Assembly (NCBI GenBank): GCA_903875225.1
Contig: CAIQVJ010000032.1
Coordinates: forward strand, 19,406-83,405
Reading direction: 5' to 3'
From: an uncultured Pseudomonadota bacterium
Lineage (GTDB): Bacteria; Myxococcota_A; UBA796; SXON01
DNA: 64,000 nucleotides
A program made the position numbers and the translations under genes. This document shows positions 52,944 through 61,637 of the stretch, in pieces; the first letter of the stretch is position 1; each line of letters opens with the position of its first letter. The notes beneath the pieces are model-generated. The model saw only the letters and a list, made by a program, of their open reading frames with translations. It made no database searches and was not told where the DNA came from.

Positions 52944-53972
52944 GTGATCCGGGACCTGCGCGGGGGCGCCCCCGGCGCGTTCCTCACCGTGTGGAACGGG
53001 CTGGCACCCGATGTCTGGTCCGTGTTGCTGGGGGTGCTCGACGACGAGGCGCTGGCGACCGGCTGGGCAACAACCTTTCGACTCGAACTGGCGCAGCGCG
53101 TGGTCGGCTTTCACCTCGACGAGCCGCTCTCGGTGCAGGTCGGGCGAGTGCTCCTGGAACACGTGGCTGCAGGCCTCGGCGTCGAGCCGGGGCCGCTCCC
53201 CCAGGCGGCGAGCACGACCCCGGACGAGACGTTGCGTACGCTCCCCCCGACGGCGCGCCTGCACTACCTCGTGGACCTCTTCTTCCACGTGCAGGTGTCG
53301 GGCGTGGACGACCTCGCGCTCCTGCGGCTGATGGAGCCCGGTCAGCACACGGACGCGCGGCGGACCGCCCAGTCGCTGTTGCAGCGCCTGCCGCCCGACA
53401 ACGTGCTCCTCTACCCCCCCGGCGCAGCGCCGCCCCAACGGGCGCCGGCCTACCAACGCACCCTCGCCGTCGCGGCCGGCGTCGTCGCCCTGCTGGTCCT
53501 GCTGACCACCATCATCGCATCCCGACCGCACACGGTCGACTGGGCGGCGGCCACGGCGCGCACCCTGTTGCGGGAAGGGAGCGCGGGGGTGACCCTGGGT
53601 TCGGACCCGGAGGCGCTCTCCCTGACCCTGATCCGCGGCGGCGCCCGGGTCGTGCTCGTCGAGATCCCCGACCTTTCGCCCGAGGGCCTCCAGCTCATCG
53701 GGGCGACCGACGCCGACGCTGGTACCGACGACGAGGCCGTCGTGGCGTTCTACACGTCCGGGACCGGCGAGGTCTGGACCCTTCAGCACACCGCCGCCCG
53801 GCTGCCGGACGACGCTGCGACGGCGGACACCCGGCTCGTCGACCACGCCGTGGCGGACCTGCACTCCGCGGCCTGGCCCGAACCGGGCGGCTCCTGGATC
53901 CTCACCGGTCCGGGCGACGCCGTGGGCCTCGCGACGCACATCCGGGATCGCCGGAAGGCGACGGGGCCGTAG
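52944..53972 (+). CDS. ECF-sigma-like protein fused to a membrane helix and external domain
   Basis: A 342-residue protein. The first 60 residues resemble sigma region 2 of ECF factors: LRGGAPGAFLTVWNGLAPDV then WSVLLGVLDDEALATGWATT. Residues 90-150 resemble region 4: LPPTARLHYLVDLFFHV, then VDDLALLRLMEPGQHTDARR, in the same spacing as the helix-turn-helix of ECF factors. A hydrophobic helix follows at about 173-193 (AVAAGVVALLVLLTTIIA) and then a 150-residue external domain. The acidic core helix of region 2 is only partly kept, so DNA-binding may be lost. It might be a membrane-tethered regulator or a decoy. The start GTG 52944 has a weak ribosome site; the similarity extends a few codons upstream, so the true start may be a non-standard codon. 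Confidence 0.6.
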   Translation: MIRDLRGGAPGAFLTVWNGLAPDVWSVLLGVLDDEALATGWATTFRLELAQRVVGFHLDEPLSVQVGRVLLEHVAAGLGVEPGPLPQAASTTPDETLRTLPPTARLHYLVDLFFHVQVSGVDDLALLRLMEPGQHTDARRTAQSLLQRLPPDNVLLYPPGAAPPQRAPAYQRTLAVAAGVVALLVLLTTIIASRPHTVDWAAATARTLLREGSAGVTLGSDPEALSLTLIRGGARVVLVEIPDLSPEGLQLIGATDADAGTDDEAVVAFYTSGTGEVWTLQHTAARLPDDAATADTRLVDHAVADLHSAAWPEPGGSWILTGPGDAVGLATHIRDRRKATGP

Positions 53973-54113
53973 GATCTCCAGCGCCCGAACATCCCGCCCC
54001 GGCCGCCGCGATCCAGCCCAGTGGCGGCACGACGGCGGGCTCGGAGGCCGCCCCGGGTGACCGCGCCACCCCCTCTGCCGTGGTACGATCCCCCGCCCCA
54101 CACAGAGTGCTGA

Positions 54114-55844
54114 ATGGCCGAAGACCGCAAGCCCGCAAACCAGAACCGTCTCGGCGAGCTCCTCGTACGCGAGAACCTGATCTCGCCGCTGCAACTCGCC
54201 AAGGCGATGGAGACGCAGCGAGCGACGGGAACACGGCTCGGCGCCCAGCTTGCGAAGCTCGGGTACGTGGAGGAGAACGAGCTCACGCAGTTCCTGTCCA
54301 AGCAGTACAGCGTACCGGCGATCAACCTCGCAGACTTTGAGATCGATCCTGAGGTCCTGAAGGTCATCCCGAAGGAGCTCGTCGTCCGGCACCAGGCCAT
54401 CCCGGTGTCGAAGGCAGGCAACACGCTCATCGTCGCGATGGCGGACCCGTCGAACATCTTCGCGGTGGACGACATCAAGTTCGTCACCAACCTGACGATC
54501 GACGTCGTGGTGGCCTCGGAGCAGGCGATCTCCGAGGCGATCGAGCGCTACTACACCGCAAACGTCACGTTCGACGACGTCATGGTGGACTTCAACGAGG
54601 GCGGGGAAGAAGGCGTAGAGCTCGCGGGCGATGTCGACGAGGACATGAACGTCCTCGACCTCGAGAAGTCCGCCGGCGACGCCCCGGTCGTGAAGCTCGT
54701 GAACCTCGTCCTGCTCGACGCGATCCGGAAGGGCGCCTCCGACATCCACATCGAGCCCTACGAGAAGCAGCTTCGCATCCGGTACCGGATCGACGGCATG
54801 CTGTACGAAGTCATGAAGCCGCCGTTGCGGCTCAAGCACGCGATCACGTCCCGCTTGAAGATCATGGCGAACCTCGACATCGCCGAGCGCCGCCTGCCAC
54901 AGGACGGCCGCATCAAGCTCAAGCTCGGGAAAGGCAAGGAGATGGACTTCCGCGTCTCCATCTGCCCCGTGCTCTGGGGCGAGAAGACGGTCATGCGGCT
55001 GCTCGACAAGTCGAACCTGCAGCTCGACATGACCAAGCTCGGGTTCGAGGAGCGCATCCTCCGGGACTTCAAGGCCTCGATCGAGAAGCCGTACGGCATG
55101 ATCCTGATCACCGGCCCGACCGGGTCCGGAAAGACCACGACGCTGTACTCCACCCTCTCCGAGCTCAACAAGACCTCGCACAACATCTCCACCGCCGAAG
55201 ACCCGATCGAGTACAACCTCTACGGCATCAACCAGGTGCAGATGCACGAGGAGATCGGGCTCAACTTCGCAGCCGCCCTGCGGTGCTTTCTCCGGCAGGA
55301 CCCGGACGTCATCATGGTTGGAGAGATTCGAGACTTCGAAACGGCGGAAATCGCGGTCAAGGCCGCGCTCACGGGCCACCTCGTGCTCTCCACGCTGCAC
55401 ACCAACGATGCCCCCTCCACCGTGTCGCGACTCCTGAACATGGGCATCGAGCCGTTCCTCGTGGCCAGCTCCGTCAACCTGATCGGCGCCCAGCGCCTCT
55501 TGCGAAAGATCTGCTACGAGTGCAAGCAGCCAATCGACATCACGCGGCAGCAGTTGATCGACGTGGGCATCCCCCCCGAGGAGGTCACCGAGATCAAGGC
55601 GTTCAAGGGCACCGGCTGCAGGATCTGCAACAACACCGGGTACAAGGGCCGAATCGCCGTCTACGAGATCATGATCTTCAACGAGGAGCTCAAGGAGTTC
55701 GTGTTGAACGGTGCCTCGACCCTGGAGCTCAAGCGGGAGGCCGTGCGGCAGGGCATGAAGACGCTGCGCGCGAGCGCCATCACGAAGTTCCGTGAAGGCA
55801 TGACGACCATCGACGAGATCGTGCGCGTGACCGCCCCCGACTGA
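54114..55844 (+). CDS. pilB: Type IV pilus extension ATPase
   Basis: A 576-residue PilB/GspE ATPase that powers pilus polymerisation at the inner membrane. Visible parts: the N-terminal MshEN-like domain (RLGELLVRENLISPLQLAKA, FLSKQYSVPAINL), ASDIHIEPYEKQLRIRYRID, Walker A GPTGSGKTTT (about 334), Asp box EDPIEY, Walker B DPDVIMVGEIRD, His box STLHTNDA, and the zinc-binding pair CYECKQP and GCRICNNTGYKGR. All catalytic residues are present. No pilT, pilC or other pil genes follow within the window, so the rest lies elsewhere. Confidence 0.96.
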   Translation: MAEDRKPANQNRLGELLVRENLISPLQLAKAMETQRATGTRLGAQLAKLGYVEENELTQFLSKQYSVPAINLADFEIDPEVLKVIPKELVVRHQAIPVSKAGNTLIVAMADPSNIFAVDDIKFVTNLTIDVVVASEQAISEAIERYYTANVTFDDVMVDFNEGGEEGVELAGDVDEDMNVLDLEKSAGDAPVVKLVNLVLLDAIRKGASDIHIEPYEKQLRIRYRIDGMLYEVMKPPLRLKHAITSRLKIMANLDIAERRLPQDGRIKLKLGKGKEMDFRVSICPVLWGEKTVMRLLDKSNLQLDMTKLGFEERILRDFKASIEKPYGMILITGPTGSGKTTTLYSTLSELNKTSHNISTAEDPIEYNLYGINQVQMHEEIGLNFAAALRCFLRQDPDVIMVGEIRDFETAEIAVKAALTGHLVLSTLHTNDAPSTVSRLLNMGIEPFLVASSVNLIGAQRLLRKICYECKQPIDITRQQLIDVGIPPEEVTEIKAFKGTGCRICNNTGYKGRIAVYEIMIFNEELKEFVLNGASTLELKREAVRQGMKTLRASAITKFREGMTTIDEIVRVTAPD

Positions 55845-55899
55845 GGGCTCCCCCGAACGGCGGATTGGCGCCCGCTGCGGCCTGGCGCATCCTCGCGCC

Positions 55900-56601
55900 A
55901 TGCTCACCCGGCGGACCTTCTGCGGCGGCGCGCTCCTGCTCGTCGTACCGGCGTGCGGCAGCCGCGACCCTGGCCCGCCCGCGGCAGCGGACCGGCCCGC
56001 TTCGATCGCGGGTTGGCCGATCCCCGCCTGCACGAAGCTGTCCCCGACACGTTTTGCGATCCTCGCCGCAGCGATGGACGCGTTGATCCCCGAGGTGGAG
56101 GGCGCCGGCGGCGCCACCTCGGCGAACGCCGCCTGGTACCTGGACCAGCTGCTCGGGGCCTTCGACACCGATCCCCCCAGGATCTTCGCGGGAGGCCCCT
56201 ACTCCGGCCGCCACGGCGGCCACGACGGGTTCGACTCCTGGCAGCGCCTCACCCGCGTGGAGGAGATCCGCTGGCGCCTGTACATCGAGGGCTCCATGGG
56301 CCTCGCGGAGCGGGAGTTCGGCGGCCCCGTGAAGGGCCTGGTCGACGTCTACGCCGAGGGCCTCGACGCGCTCGGGGAGTCCTTCGCATCGGACTCCTAC
56401 GACGATCGCCGCGCGGCGCTCACCAACGCAGATCCGGCCTTTCTCGCGGTGCTCTACGGCCACGCGGTCGAAGGCACCTACGGAGACCCCGTGTACGGCG
56501 GGAACGTGGGCTTCGTCGGATGGGAGGGCATCGACTACGAGGGCGACCGCCAGCCCCTCGGCTACACCGCCGCGCAGATGGCGCGGCCCCAGGACGGCTG
56601 A
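55900..56601 (+). CDS. Tat-exported gluconate 2-dehydrogenase subunit 3-like protein
   Basis: A 233-residue small subunit of a membrane FAD dehydrogenase complex. The N-terminus LTRRTFCGGALLLVVPAC is a twin-arginine export signal with a lipobox-like Cys. The body (LSPTRFAILAAAMDALIPEV, RVEEIRWRLYIEGSMGLAER, DRRAALTNADPAFLAVLYGH, then GYTAAQMARP) matches the gluconate 2-dehydrogenase subunit-3 family, whose members carry the GMC subunit across the membrane by the Tat route. The stop overlaps the GMC gene's start (TGATG). Likely periplasmic. Confidence 0.88.
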   Translation: MLTRRTFCGGALLLVVPACGSRDPGPPAAADRPASIAGWPIPACTKLSPTRFAILAAAMDALIPEVEGAGGATSANAAWYLDQLLGAFDTDPPRIFAGGPYSGRHGGHDGFDSWQRLTRVEEIRWRLYIEGSMGLAEREFGGPVKGLVDVYAEGLDALGESFASDSYDDRRAALTNADPAFLAVLYGHAVEGTYGDPVYGGNVGFVGWEGIDYEGDRQPLGYTAAQMARPQDG

Positions 56602-58226
56602 TGGCGGACTTCGATGCGGTCATCATCGGCGCGGGAGCCGGCGGCGGCGTGATGGCGCGCGAGCTGTGCGCGGCGGGCTGGAAGGTCGCGCTGATCGAGA
56701 AGGGCCGCAACCCCTTCCCCAACCTCGGGGCCACGACCCTGCGTGGCTCCCTGCTCGGCAACGACGAAATCCGACGCAGGCGCTACTACGCGTTCCACGA
56801 CCCGCTCATCGAGCCGCGCACGTTCCGGGCGAGCGACGACGATGCTGCGCTGCGCGCCGAGTTCCAGGGGCTCGGCGTGGGCGTGGGCGGCGGGACCGTA
56901 CAGTACGACGGGGACAGCCCACGCGTGCAGCGAGCGGACCTCGCCCTGCTCTCGACCTACGGCGCGGTGGACGGCGCCTCCGTCGTGGACTGGCCCATCA
57001 CCTACGAGGACCTCGAGCCCGCCTACGACGCCGTCGAGCGGCTGATCGGCGTGCAGGGCCTCGCGGGCGCCGACCCCTTCGAGGAGCCTCGCGGCGCCTA
57101 CCCCATGCCTCCCGGCTACCCCTCGAAGGCGGGGCTCACCCTCTCGGCAGGCGCGGCCTCGCTCGGGCTGCACCCGTTCATGATGCCCATGGCCATCAAC
57201 TCGATGACCTACGGGGGGCGCCCGGCGTGCGTCAACTGCGGCTTCTGCAACATGGGCTGCCCGATCAACGCAAAGGGCAGCACCGCGGTCACGGTCGTGC
57301 GCGAGGCGCTGCGCAGCGGCAACCTCACCCTGCTCTCCGAGTGCTGCGTCACCTCGGTGGACACGACGGAGAGCGGCGAGGCCGCGACCGGGGTCACCTA
57401 CGTCGACGGCACGGGCAGCGTGTGCACGCTGACCGCGACGCAGGTGATCCTGGCGGCGAACGCCATCGAGACGCCCCGCCTGCTCCTCGCCTCGGCGACA
57501 GCGGCCCACCCCGCAGGCCTCGGGAACGGATCGGACCTGGTCGGCCGTTACCTCATGTTCCACATGGTGTTCTCCTCGGTGGGGGTGTTCGACTCCGAGA
57601 TCCGGTCCTACCGCGGACGGGTCATCACCCACGCCCTCGCCGACTACACGGTCCCCGACGGATCGAGCGACTGGGTCCGGGGGGGCTACGTCGAGCTGGG
57701 GGGCTCGATCCACCCCATCGACGAGGGCGTGGCCTACCCCTGGCAGCTGCACCGCAGCTACATGCTCGACGGCAAGTGGCGACGGCGCATCGCCTCGGTG
57801 ACCATGATCGGCGAGGACGTCCCCGTCTCGACGAACCGCGTGGAGCTTGATCCTGACACGCGCGACGTCTACGGCCGGCCGGTCGCCCGGGTCACCTACG
57901 GGCGCCACGCCCACGACCAGTCGGTGATCGACCGCTACATGCCGCGGCTCAAGGACATCGCGGACGCATCCGGAGCCGTGGAGACGATGGAGATGGACTT
58001 CCTGCAGTATGACGGCGTGCCCAACTCCCGGCACCTGCACGGGACGACCCGCATGGGAAACGACCCTGCCACCTCGGTCTGCGACGCCTGGGGCCGGCTC
58101 CACGAGGTCAGCAACGTCTGGATCGCCGACGGCGGGTTGTTCCCGACCTCAACGTCATTCAACCCGACGCTCACGCAGCAGGCGCTCGCCTGGCGGACGG
58201 CGCGGCACATCCTGGGTAGCCGGTGA
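56601..58226 (+). CDS. GMC-family FAD-dependent oxidoreductase, catalytic subunit
   Basis: A 541-residue GMC oxidoreductase. The FAD-binding loop is VIIGAGAGGGVMAREL (residues 8-23). A cluster CVNCGFCNMGC (Cys210, 213, 216, 220) resembles the 3Fe-4S site of FAD-glucose dehydrogenase. The active-site His is in RHLHGTTRMG (His478/480) and the conserved Asn of SFNPTLTQQ is residue 521. It has no signal peptide of its own and would hitch-hike on the Tat subunit. Substrate is unknown, sugar or polyol most likely. The open frame upstream of 56601 runs through the small-subunit gene; ATG 56601 is the start. Stop overlaps the cytochrome gene (GTGA). Confidence 0.92.
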   Translation: MADFDAVIIGAGAGGGVMARELCAAGWKVALIEKGRNPFPNLGATTLRGSLLGNDEIRRRRYYAFHDPLIEPRTFRASDDDAALRAEFQGLGVGVGGGTVQYDGDSPRVQRADLALLSTYGAVDGASVVDWPITYEDLEPAYDAVERLIGVQGLAGADPFEEPRGAYPMPPGYPSKAGLTLSAGAASLGLHPFMMPMAINSMTYGGRPACVNCGFCNMGCPINAKGSTAVTVVREALRSGNLTLLSECCVTSVDTTESGEAATGVTYVDGTGSVCTLTATQVILAANAIETPRLLLASATAAHPAGLGNGSDLVGRYLMFHMVFSSVGVFDSEIRSYRGRVITHALADYTVPDGSSDWVRGGYVELGGSIHPIDEGVAYPWQLHRSYMLDGKWRRRIASVTMIGEDVPVSTNRVELDPDTRDVYGRPVARVTYGRHAHDQSVIDRYMPRLKDIADASGAVETMEMDFLQYDGVPNSRHLHGTTRMGNDPATSVCDAWGRLHEVSNVWIADGGLFPTSTSFNPTLTQQALAWRTARHILGSR

Positions 58227-58756
58227 TCCTCCTGCTGCTCCTCGCCTGCCATCCCCGGGGCAGCGAGAGCGTCGTCGGGGACACGTGCGAGCCGGGCGAG
58301 GTCCGGGAGGCCGACGGCGCGGGCACGGACACCGGTGTGGTCGCGGACTGCGTCTCCTGCCACGCCGACATCGGGGCGTCCTGGGCCCTCGGTGGCAACC
58401 ACGCGCTGCTCTTCGACTGCCGCGACTGCCACACGCTCTCCGCAGACGAGGGTGCAGGCCACGCCAGCAAACCGGACTGCGCCGCCTGCCACTCCGAGCA
58501 GGCCCATCCCCCAGGCGAGACCTGCGTGACCTGCCATGATCCGCATGGCACGCTGAACCTCTACCTTGTTCGCGACGATCTCGGGGCGTTCACCGAGGCC
58601 ACGGGCAGCGGCCTCGCGCCCGGAGACGGGACGGGCGTGTGCGAGGGCTGCCACACCGACACCACCTACTACAACGCCGCCGGCGACGGCCCCGCACACG
58701 AGACGGGCTGGTGCGCCACGTGCCACGACCACCAGGCCGGCATGCAGGGCCCGTAG
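58223..58756 (+). CDS. Hexaheme c-type cytochrome lipoprotein
   Basis: A 177-residue lipoprotein with Cys9 after LLLLLA. Six CXXCH sites are visible: residues 43, 66, 86, 101, 140 and 164 (CVSCH, CRDCH, CAACH, CVTCH, CEGCH, CATCH). Extra His residues between them (GNHALLF, GHASK, AHPPGE) could be the second heme ligands. It would take electrons from the GMC enzyme and pass them to the respiratory chain or outside. The family usually pairs with a three-heme cytochrome, so six hemes in a short lipoprotein are unusual. GTG start at 58223 overlaps the GMC stop; the stop touches the convergent transglutaminase-like gene. Confidence 0.93.
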   Translation: MILLLLLACHPRGSESVVGDTCEPGEVREADGAGTDTGVVADCVSCHADIGASWALGGNHALLFDCRDCHTLSADEGAGHASKPDCAACHSEQAHPPGETCVTCHDPHGTLNLYLVRDDLGAFTEATGSGLAPGDGTGVCEGCHTDTTYYNAAGDGPAHETGWCATCHDHQAGMQGP

Positions 58757-59653
58757 CTACCTCACCGCCCGGGCATCCACGATCGGGACGTCCACGTGCC
58801 GATCGTCGAGCTGTCCGAGGGGGAGCCGGCCCGGGCCCGCCGGCTCAGCGACCAGGTACCCCCGCCCGTCCAGCGAGACGCGCGTGCCGTCGCCCGGGAT
58901 CTCGAGCCCCACGTAGAGGTGCCCTGGAATGTAGAACAAGGCCGTCGACACCTCTGGAAACTCGACCCTGACCAGCGCGAGGTAGAGTACGGCCTTGCTG
59001 TCGCAGTCCCCACGGTCACCGTCGAGGATCGCCAGCGGACGCCGGTAGGTGTCCCCTGCCTCCGACCGCCGCTCGTAGGGTATCGCCTGCACGAACGAGA
59101 GCGCCCGCGCGGCGAACGCCTCGGGCTCCTCCAGGGGCCTGCTCAATGCATCCGCCAACGGCTTCACGAGCGGTGCATACTCGGCGACCAGCGTTGCATG
59201 CGCCGGCCGGATCAGCCCATTGGCGTCCTCGTAGCCGTGCGCCTGCAGGAACGCAGCGCGGGCATCCGCGCTCACCTTCTGCGCCACGGCGAGCGTGGCG
59301 TCCGCCGAGCCTGCGTCCCCGGTGGAGAGCACCTTGTACTTGATCTTCCCGCCGTCGATCGTCACGTTCACGCTCACCGCTGCTCGCTCGGACGGGCTGC
59401 GGGCATCCGCCCACACGCGCACAGCGTCGGCGCGGGCCTCGGCCAGGGCGCTCACGGGGTGTGCGCCCGAAAGCGCCAGGTCCGCAGCGATGGCAGCGAG
59501 TGGAAGCTCAAACGAGATGGCGTCGCCATCGAGGGTGTAGCTGTACCTCCTGGCATCGCCGACGTCCTCGGTTGCGCGTGACCTCCCCTCGGCAAACGCC
59601 GACGCCGTCGCGCAAGCACCAAGGGCGGCCAGCAGCAGAGCCCGCCCTCGCAC
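58757..59653 (-). CDS. Exported transglutaminase-like protein
   Basis: A 298-residue protein with a signal peptide (MRGRALLLAALGACATASAFAEG). Residues 40-140 are a helix/strand mix with SADATLAVAQKVSADARAAF. The C-terminal half fits the transglutaminase-like fold: GDRGDCDSKAVLYLALVRVE with likely catalytic Cys217, and FYIPGHLYVGLEI with the matching His; an Asp (VSLDGRGYLV) completes the triad. It may cut or cross-link proteins or peptidoglycan peptides. Starts at GTG 59653, four bases past the stop of the upstream gene on the same strand, so they form a pair. Confidence 0.8.
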   Translation of the reverse strand: MRGRALLLAALGACATASAFAEGRSRATEDVGDARRYSYTLDGDAISFELPLAAIAADLALSGAHPVSALAEARADAVRVWADARSPSERAAVSVNVTIDGGKIKYKVLSTGDAGSADATLAVAQKVSADARAAFLQAHGYEDANGLIRPAHATLVAEYAPLVKPLADALSRPLEEPEAFAARALSFVQAIPYERRSEAGDTYRRPLAILDGDRGDCDSKAVLYLALVRVEFPEVSTALFYIPGHLYVGLEIPGDGTRVSLDGRGYLVAEPAGPGRLPLGQLDDRHVDVPIVDARAVR

Positions 59654-59656
59654 CGG

Positions 59657-60385
59657 TCAGTTCACCGTGATCGACTTCACGATCTTCGTCTTGACGTCGC
59701 GACGGATCTGGTCCTGCAGCTTCGTGTACAGTGCGAGGTTCTCGCTCGACTCGTCGCCGAACTCCACAGTGCGGGAGTCCTGCTCCCGCACCTGGTATTT
59801 GAACACCTGGAACTCGAGCGTCGAGCCGTCGTCGAACGTGAACCGCCAGTGATGCCGGTTGGAGACAGCGCCCTTGGATCCGTCCTTCAGCGTAGCCGTC
59901 GAGGTCGTCCGCAGGGTGCAGTCGTACATCCAGGGCGTGGTCTCGCTGGAGTAGGAACAGTCGACGTCGTCCGTCATGCTCGCACCCGGCGTGACGACGA
60001 TGGTCTTGACGTCCGCCCACGAAGCGGCCTTTTCGGTGCCGTTGGCCTCGATGGAGAGCTTGAGCTTGCTGGTCTCGGCGGTCCATCCGTCGTCGCCGGA
60101 GTAGTCGACGGTGCGCTCCACGCCCTTCACGTGGCCGGCCTTGCTCGTGCCGTCTGCAAACGTGATCGTCGTATTGAAGCTCGAGTTGCTGACCGACGCA
60201 GGAGCGGGAGGAGGTTCGGGCGGCGGAGGCGGGGCCACCTCGACCGGGGCGGGCTCGGGGGCCGGCGCGGGCTCCGCGGCGGGCTCCGGCTTCTTCTTGG
60301 CCCAGGCCGGTGGCGCCACAGCCATCGAGAGCGCGAAGAGCAGGGCGGAAGAGACGACGAGCAGGGGACGAGCGAGCGAGGGCAT
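59657..60385 (-). CDS. Exported protein with Pro/Ala/Glu linker
   Basis: A 242-residue exported protein. The signal peptide is MPSLARPLLVVSSALLFALS followed by VAPPAWA. A Pro/Ala/Glu-rich linker (about 30-65) leads to a beta-rich domain with SSFNTTITFADGTSKAGHV, DCSYSSETTPWMYDCTLRTT and HHWRFTFDDGSTLEFQVFKY. Two cysteines in the core may pair. I do not recognise it. ATG 60385 has a good ribosome site (GGAG, seven bases upstream); the frame is open to 60463. It is followed by the transglutaminase-like gene, which suggests a common role in the envelope. Confidence 0.75.
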   Translation of the reverse strand: MPSLARPLLVVSSALLFALSMAVAPPAWAKKKPEPAAEPAPAPEPAPVEVAPPPPPEPPPAPASVSNSSFNTTITFADGTSKAGHVKGVERTVDYSGDDGWTAETSKLKLSIEANGTEKAASWADVKTIVVTPGASMTDDVDCSYSSETTPWMYDCTLRTTSTATLKDGSKGAVSNRHHWRFTFDDGSTLEFQVFKYQVREQDSRTVEFGDESSENLALYTKLQDQIRRDVKTKIVKSITVN

Positions 60386-60521
60386 ACAGAAACTCCGATC
60401 TGTACCGTAACCACCGGGGCCGGGTTCGGTATTCCTTCCGTACCGCTTGGCAGGAGGCGACATGTGCTGACATAATCAAAGGAGGATGAGCCGCACCGCC
60501 GGGTTCACCTGAAGAGGTCGG

Positions 60522-61304
60522 ATGCTCACCGCGCTTCTACTCTCCGGATGCCTGACCCCCTCGGACCCGGGGGTGCAGAGAGCAGGCGACCCGGCGGAGC
60601 TGGTGGTGGACATCGTCGCGCGCGTGGTCGCCCCCGCAGCGCCCGCCGCCTGGGAGGCCTCCGCGGCGACCGAGAGCAGCGAGCCCATGCGCCTCATGCC
60701 GGGAGAGTGCGTATCGATGGGCGGGGTGGCCCACCGGCCGCTGCCCATGGCCGTCACGTCGTTGCGACTCGAGGGCGCCATCGAGGGCACGCTGCTGCTT
60801 GGTACCGATGCGTGGCGCACCGCGGGCGGACTGCGGACGAGCGACCCCTCCTGGACCGTGGCCGACCTGCGGTGGTCCCACGGAGACGCCCTCGGGGAGC
60901 GCACGCTCTCCCGGGCCGTCCGGTTCGGGCCCTCTCCGAAGATCACCGCTGTCTTCGTGGACACGGATGGCCTGCACCTGCGATGGGACCCGCAGTCCGT
61001 CGAGGCTGCTGAGCTCGCGCTCACCGGCCCGGACGGCGAGGTGCGCTGCGGCGTGGGCAGCGCGGGCGTGGTCCTGCCGCGGTCGAGCCTGCCTCAAGGC
61101 GGGGAGGTCCGGCTGCGCAGCACCCACACCCACGCGGAGCAGGCCTCGGCGAACCTGCGCGTGAAGGTGCGCGCGACCATCGAGCGCCTGATCCCGCTGG
61201 ACGTGGCCCCGGCCGAGGTGGCGCCAAGCGCGTTGCCACCTGCCCCCATGGGCCCGAACCTGGGACCGATCCCCGGCCGGCGAGAGCGGCCCAGCCGGGG
61301 GTGA
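60522..61304 (+). CDS. Lipoprotein of unknown function
   Basis: A 260-residue lipoprotein with lipobox LLLSGC (Cys10). The central part has beta-strand character (LRLEGAIEGTLLLGTDAWRT, KITAVFVDTDGLHLRWDPQS, AELALTGPDGEVRCG) that resembles paired fibronectin-like segments. The C-terminus is Pro/Arg-rich. No family recognised. It is divergent from the exported protein ending at 59657 over 136 bases, and convergent with the TM2 gene across a strong hairpin. Confidence 0.7.
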   Translation: MLTALLLSGCLTPSDPGVQRAGDPAELVVDIVARVVAPAAPAAWEASAATESSEPMRLMPGECVSMGGVAHRPLPMAVTSLRLEGAIEGTLLLGTDAWRTAGGLRTSDPSWTVADLRWSHGDALGERTLSRAVRFGPSPKITAVFVDTDGLHLRWDPQSVEAAELALTGPDGEVRCGVGSAGVVLPRSSLPQGGEVRLRSTHTHAEQASANLRVKVRATIERLIPLDVAPAEVAPSALPPAPMGPNLGPIPGRRERPSRG

Positions 61305-61338
61305 ACGGGCGGCCCGCTCCCCGGGTCCAGCATCAGTT

Positions 61339-61364
61339 GGGGCCGGGGAACGCCGCCCGGCCCC
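61339..61364. terminator. Strong GC hairpin between convergent genes
   Basis: GGGGCCGGG at 61339-61347 pairs perfectly with CCCGGCCCC at 61356-61364 around an eight-base loop. It sits 35 bases past the lipoprotein stop and just past the TM2 gene stop on the other strand, the right place for a two-way terminator. No T-run is present. Confidence 0.5.
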
Positions 61365-61367
61365 GCG

Positions 61368-61580
61368 TCACGAGCCCTCGCGCACCATCTTGTGCGCCTG
61401 GATCGCGGAGAGGACGTGGCAGATCCACCCGAGCCACCCGCCGGTGCCGATCCAGAACCCGGGTGTGATGATCAACCAGAAGATCCCCCACCCCCATCTT
61501 CCGGCGTAGAACTGCCCGATTCCGGGGATGAACACTGAAAATACCGCCGCGAGGCCTGGATCTTTGGGACGAGAAGCCAT
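61368..61580 (-). CDS. TM2-domain membrane protein
   Basis: A 70-residue protein made of two hydrophobic helices with the TM2 domain pattern: PGLAAVFSVFIPGIGQFYAG, then GWGIFWLIITPGFWIG, a turn and the second helix GWLGWICHVLSAIQAHK. ATG 61580 follows GGAG by seven bases and fits the short family. A longer start at 61613 is less likely. Role unknown. Confidence 0.85.
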   Translation of the reverse strand: MASRPKDPGLAAVFSVFIPGIGQFYAGRWGWGIFWLIITPGFWIGTGGWLGWICHVLSAIQAHKMVREGS

Positions 61581-61637
61581 CTTGGAGCTCCGATGCGCCA
61601 GAAAGGTAAGCACGCGGTGCGAAATGACCCGCCCTGC

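Noticed and set aside
52764..56168. 1,134-codon minus-strand frame
   Set aside because: The longest shadow: it lies opposite the sigma-like gene and pilB, is full of Asp/His/Arg/Gly, and has no domain.
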